DNA of 64,000 nt from Urechis unicinctus (lineage: Eukaryota; Annelida; Polychaeta; Xenopneusta; Urechidae): NCBI GenBank assembly GCA_034190875.2, contig CM067355.1, forward strand, positions 34,348,614-34,412,613, given 5' to 3'. This document shows, piece by piece, positions 60,272 through 64,000 of the stretch (the first letter of the stretch is position 1; each line of letters begins with the position of its first letter). A program made the translations under genes and the position numbers. The notes beneath the pieces were generated by a model that did no database searches, had not been told where the DNA came from, and worked only from the letters and a program-made list of their open reading frames with translations.

Positions 60272-61075
60272 AGATTGGAGTTATGGGAGTTACATTGTCC
60301 GTAGATGGGAGTTACATTGTCTGTAAATGGGAGTTACATTGTCTGTGGATGGGAGTTACATAGTCTGTAGATGGGAGTTACATTGTCTGTAGATGGGAGT
60401 TACATTGTCCGTAGATGGGAGTTACATTGTCTGTATATGGGAGTTACATTGTCCGTAGATGGGAGTTACATACATTGTCGTAGATAGTACATGGATGGGA
60501 GTTACATTATCTGTAGATGGGAGTTACATTGTCTGTAGATGGGAGTTACATTGTCTGTATAGAGTTACATTGTCTGTAGATGGGAGTTACATTGTCTGTA
60601 GATGGAAGTTACATTGTCTGTATATGGGAGTTACATTGTCCGTAGATGGGAGTTACATTGTCTGTATATGGGAGTTACATTGTCTGTATATGGGAGTTAC
60701 ATTGTCTGTAGATGCACTGTCTGTAGATGGGAGTTACATTGTCTGTAGATTGGAGTTACATTGTCTGTATATGGGAGTTACATTGTCTGTAGAGTTGCAC
60801 TGTCCGTAGATGGGAGATACAATGTCTGTAGATGGGAGTTACATTGTCTGTAGATTGGAGTTACATTGTCTGTATATGGGAGTTACCTTGTCTGTAGATT
60901 GGAGTTATATTGTCTGTATATGGGAGTTACATTGTCTGTAGAGTTGCACTGTCCGTAGATGGGAGATACAATGTCTGTAGATGGGAGTTACATTGTCTGT
61001 AGATTGGAGTAACATTGTAGATGGGAGTTACATCGTCTGTAGATGGGAGTTACATTGTCTGTGGATGGAAGTTAC
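60272..61075. repeat. 22-bp minisatellite, about 35 copies
   Basis: ATGGGAGTTACATTGTCTGT plus AG; a block containing AGAGTTGCACTGTCCGTAGA occurs at about 60,790 and 60,940, showing duplication of a set of units. Confidence 0.96.
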
Positions 61076-62090
61076 ACAAGCATACACATACAAGAACAAA
61101 CACAAACTTGTGCACACATTAACGAACACAAATAGACGCACGTGCGCATGCGCACAAAATTAAGAGCCTAAATGTGAGCGAAGTTCTCTCGTACAGGGCA
61201 GCTCACGACCTGGACATTCAATACGAACTTCGTTTTCTGTTGGCACCCCTCCCTCCCCACTCCCTCCCTCATCCCCCACCCCTCCCTACCTCATCCCCCC
61301 CACCCCTCCCTCGCCCCTCCCTCCCTCGCCCCTCTAGCCGACCCACTCTCTCCTTCGCCCTCTCCCTATCTCGCCCTCTCCCTCCCTCGCCCTCTATTTC
61401 CCTCCCTCCCTCGCCCTCCCTCACACTCTCCTTCCCTCTCCCACTCTCTCCCTCGCCCTCTATCTCCCTGGCCCCTCTCCCTCCATCTCTCTACCCCCCG
61501 CCCACCCAAACCCCCCGTCCCGACTCGCACCCCAGCTCGAATCCCCGCCTGTCATCCTCTGTGGAAGCTATGAAGCGGTTACGTCCATCGATTTTTACCC
61601 CTGACATTATATTGTTGAGAGGTTAGAGAAAAACTACTTGGAAGTATTGAATGAATGGAATTTCGCGAGGGGCGCAGTAATCTCTGTAGTTTCCGGTTGA
61701 AAATAGTGCCGCAGTGTAGCCATTAGATGCGTTCAATAATGAAGTGGTGGCCATTCAAATCTGGCCCCTTCACACTCCCAACATCTGTATTCATACGCGT
61801 TGAATGTGAGCGTTCGGATGGAGGGTGGAAACGAGGCTATTGTTGGCGCGGTCGCTTGAAGCAGGATACAGTGTTTTGTCGCTTGACGCGCAATGAATGG
61901 TCGACGATGAAACTATTGAGCGCTCTTCGCTTTACAAATGGCCGAGTTCTCCAGTTCAAATCCCTTTCCACTCGTTGAGATGAGCGGTGGTGGCTGGCGG
62001 TGGAGGGCCTTTCTCACTCCTCCAGTCCACGGCTCACTAAATACCAACCCTAAACCGCCTAACGCTTCCTGACTGTTGTTGAACTATGTG
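61076..62090. other. Unique and C/T-rich sequence
   Basis: C/T-rich tract at 61,238-61,510 (CCCTCCCTCGCCCTCT). The remainder is unique, including an 83-codon ATG frame at 61,727-61,978 that I do not recognise and do not call. Confidence 0.55.
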
Positions 62091-62205
62091 ACGTCACGAT
62101 ATCAGTATCAACGGCCGAGCTACGTGATCGTGTCAATGATCACGGCCGAGCTACGTGATCGTGTCAATGATCACGGCCGAGCTACGTGATCGTGTCAATG
62201 CTCAT
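62091..62205. repeat. 31-bp repeat, 3-4 copies, with internal inverted repeat
   Basis: GATCACGGCCGAGCTACGTG plus ATCGTGTCAAT; GATCACG and CGTGATC are inverted copies within each unit. Confidence 0.93.
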
Positions 62206-62284
62206 TGTCGCGGTTTGTGATGATCAGCACCAATGACAGCAACATAAACTGAAAGTTGGGATGAGGGTGACAAATTACGATGTA

Positions 62285-62560
62285 TATTCATGGTCAAAGG
62301 AGCTACTGAAGAATGAAAATCATTCGAAGGTGCTACCGAAGAATGATGATCATGGTCGAAGGTGATACTGAAGAATGATGATCATGGTCGAAGGTGATAC
62401 TGAAGAATGATGATCATGGTCGAAGGTGATACTGAAGAATGATGATCATGGTCGAAGGTGATACTGAAGAATGATGATCATGGTCGAAGGTGATACTGAA
62501 GAATGATGATCATGGTCGAAGGTGATACTGAAGAATGATGATCATGGTGAAAAGGTGTTA
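62285..62560. repeat. 32-bp minisatellite, about 8 copies
   Basis: AGGTGATACTGAAGAATGAT plus GATCATGGTCGA; the last six are nearly identical. Confidence 0.96.
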
Positions 62561-62804
62561 TTCCCGAAGACTGGTAATTGCAAATAATGGTATTCATAAA
62601 TGTGGGTATCTGCGAAGTGTGATCAAGGTAAAAGTTGAAAATAGAGCAAGGAAAAAATCAAATGCATATTTTACGGTTCATGCAGCATATATGTCGGAAA
62701 CGATTTACAGTTCGAACATTATGATCACGATCGAAATAATTACATGTGGATATCAGCATAACGCAACAGCAAGGAAGAACGCATAGAGAGAAAATAACCC
62801 AGCA
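62561..62804. other. AT-rich unique sequence
   Basis: No recognised gene. Confidence 0.5.
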
Positions 62805-62886
62805 TTATGATGGAGGCATACAATGGAATCGCACATTATGATTGGCCCGATATCGGGGACAGCCGTTTGCTACATACGATACACAC
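62805..62886. repeat. 82-bp direct repeat, copy 1
   Basis: Identical base for base to 63,919-64,000; starts TTATGATGGAGGCATACAAT and ends CATACGATACACAC. Copy 2 runs to the window edge, so the true length may be greater. Confidence 0.95.
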
Positions 62887-62894
62887 GGCCATGG

Positions 62895-63665
62895 GGCATT
62901 TGTATAAATATATATATATAGATATATATATATAGAGAGAGAGATATATATAGAGATAAATATAGAGGAGAGAGATATATAGAGAGAGAGATATCTATAT
63001 CTCTAGAGATAGAGAGAGAGATATAGAGAGAAAGAGAGAGAGAGAGAGAGAGATAGAGATCTCTCTAGAGTAGAGAGGGAGAGAGAGAGAGAGGCTATGA
63101 GAGAGAGAGATCTATCTCTAGATATACATCAGAGATATCTCCAGAGACAGACAGATCTCTCTCCCTCTCCCTCTAAGAGAGAGAGATATCTCTCTCTCTC
63201 CCTATCTAGATAGAGATACAGATCTATATCTTTCCCTAGAGAGAGATCTATAGATACCTGTACTCTCTATCCATCTCTCTCCTCTGTCTCTCTAGATCTC
63301 TTCTCTCTAGAGATCTCTCCTCTCTATCTAGAGAGGGAGAAAGAGAGAATATGAGAGAAGATAGAGAGAGGGATAGGAGAGAGAGAGAGACTAGGTCTAC
63401 ACAGAAAGAGAGAGAGAGATATCTAGAGATAGAGAGATCTCAGAGAGAGAGAGAGAGGGGAGAGAGAGGAGAAACATAGATCTCTATCTAGGTAGATCTC
63501 TCTCTATATCTCTCTCTCTATATAGATCTCTCTATATATATCTCTCTCTATGTCTAGAGAGATCTAGATATATATATAGATATATATATATCTATATATA
63601 TATATATATATCTATCTATATATCTCTCTCTCCTCTCTATATATCTCTCTGTCTAAATATACATA
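62895..63665. repeat. TA/GA/CT compound microsatellite
   Basis: About 770 bases of mixed ATATAT, GAGAGA and CTCTCT runs with many AGATCT and TCTAGA palindromes. Confidence 0.95.
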
Positions 63666-63689
63666 TAAATATCCCTGAATTTCGCCCCC

Positions 63690-63921
63690 CCCCCCTACTT
63701 GTTATTTCAAAAACATTCAAATGAAAACCCACACAACTTTGTGTTAAAATTTGGGGAACTCCCAATGCAGACTACTGCCGGCTTTAATTTCTAGGGATTT
63801 TAATTGACAATAATTTGACATTTTAACCTCACATTCAAATCTCTCAAGTACAATTTCGAAAACTAATGGAATTCTCAATAATCTTAGGCATGATTTGCTT
63901 CAACATACATTAATTATTTTA
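63690..63921 (+). pseudogene. Decayed non-LTR retrotransposon reverse transcriptase fragment
   Basis: Three consecutive segments in three different plus-strand frames read like one stretch of the later part of a LINE-type reverse transcriptase: 63,699-63,790 ends in GFNF; 63,791-63,823 reads LGILIDNNLTF; 63,829-63,921 contains SKTNGILNNLRHDLL. In jockey/CR1-like elements an FxFLG(I/V)xID motif followed by an SKxxGxLxxLR stretch occurs in this order. Two frameshifts and stop codons mean it is dead, and only about 75 codons remain. It ends where copy 2 of the 82-bp direct repeat begins (63,919). Confidence 0.75.
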
Positions 63922-64000
63922 TGATGGAGGCATACAATGGAATCGCACATTATGATTGGCCCGATATCGGGGACAGCCGTTTGCTACATACGATACACAC
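63919..64000. repeat. 82-bp direct repeat, copy 2 (cut by window end)
   Basis: Perfect copy of 62,805-62,886, offset by 1,114 bases. It may continue beyond the window. Confidence 0.95.

Noticed and set aside
59869..60273. 134-codon open stretch
   Set aside because: It begins without ATG and has no recognisable motif; chance is likely.
61935..61975. tRNA-like AGTTCAAATCC T-arm sequence
   Set aside because: No D-arm, anticodon arm or acceptor pairing is found in the preceding 70 bases.
61727..61978. 83-codon ATG frame in unique sequence
   Set aside because: Short, unrecognised, and no supporting signals.

Overview
The window is a piece of an animal (bilaterian metazoan) nuclear genome. The only confidently recognisable gene is a Wnt receptor of the Frizzled 5/8 class at 37,699-39,492 on the plus strand. 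Its coding region is uninterrupted and is preceded by what looks like one 5' UTR intron (37,282-37,676). The rest is non-coding DNA dominated by short local tandem repeats, plus one decayed non-LTR retrotransposon reverse-transcriptase fragment at the right edge. An invertebrate, perhaps a lophotrochozoan, is plausible, but the sequence does not fix the phylum.

Layout. 1-12.7 kb: a run of unrelated minisatellites (units 16-66 bp), (TA)n tracts, and a large imperfect inverted repeat at about 1,085-1,935. 12.7-35.0 kb: more arrays (42-, 52-, 38-, 48-, 30- and 21-bp units) separated by unique stretches of 0.2-1.5 kb, with a sequence near 26.73 kb repeated near 31.93 kb. 35.2-39.7 kb: the longest stretch free of large arrays, containing a putative promoter, a non-coding first exon, the intron, the Frizzled coding exon and a likely polyadenylation signal. 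39.7-62.6 kb: arrays again, including the longest (35-bp unit, 2.6 kb at 43.27-45.89 kb) and a 51-bp array at 55.36-56.64 kb in which 24 units keep a perfect TGACGTCA. 62.8-64.0 kb: a perfect direct repeat of at least 82 bp bracketing a TA/GA/CT microsatellite and the reverse-transcriptase remnant.

By my tally about 55% of the window lies in more than 60 tandem-repeat families with mostly unrelated unit sequences. Long open frames inside these arrays, often on both strands, come from the periodicity and are not called as genes. No tRNA, rRNA, CRISPR array or prokaryotic feature was found. Frizzled is the only identifiable functional unit; it would act at the plasma membrane as a Wnt receptor signalling through Dishevelled.
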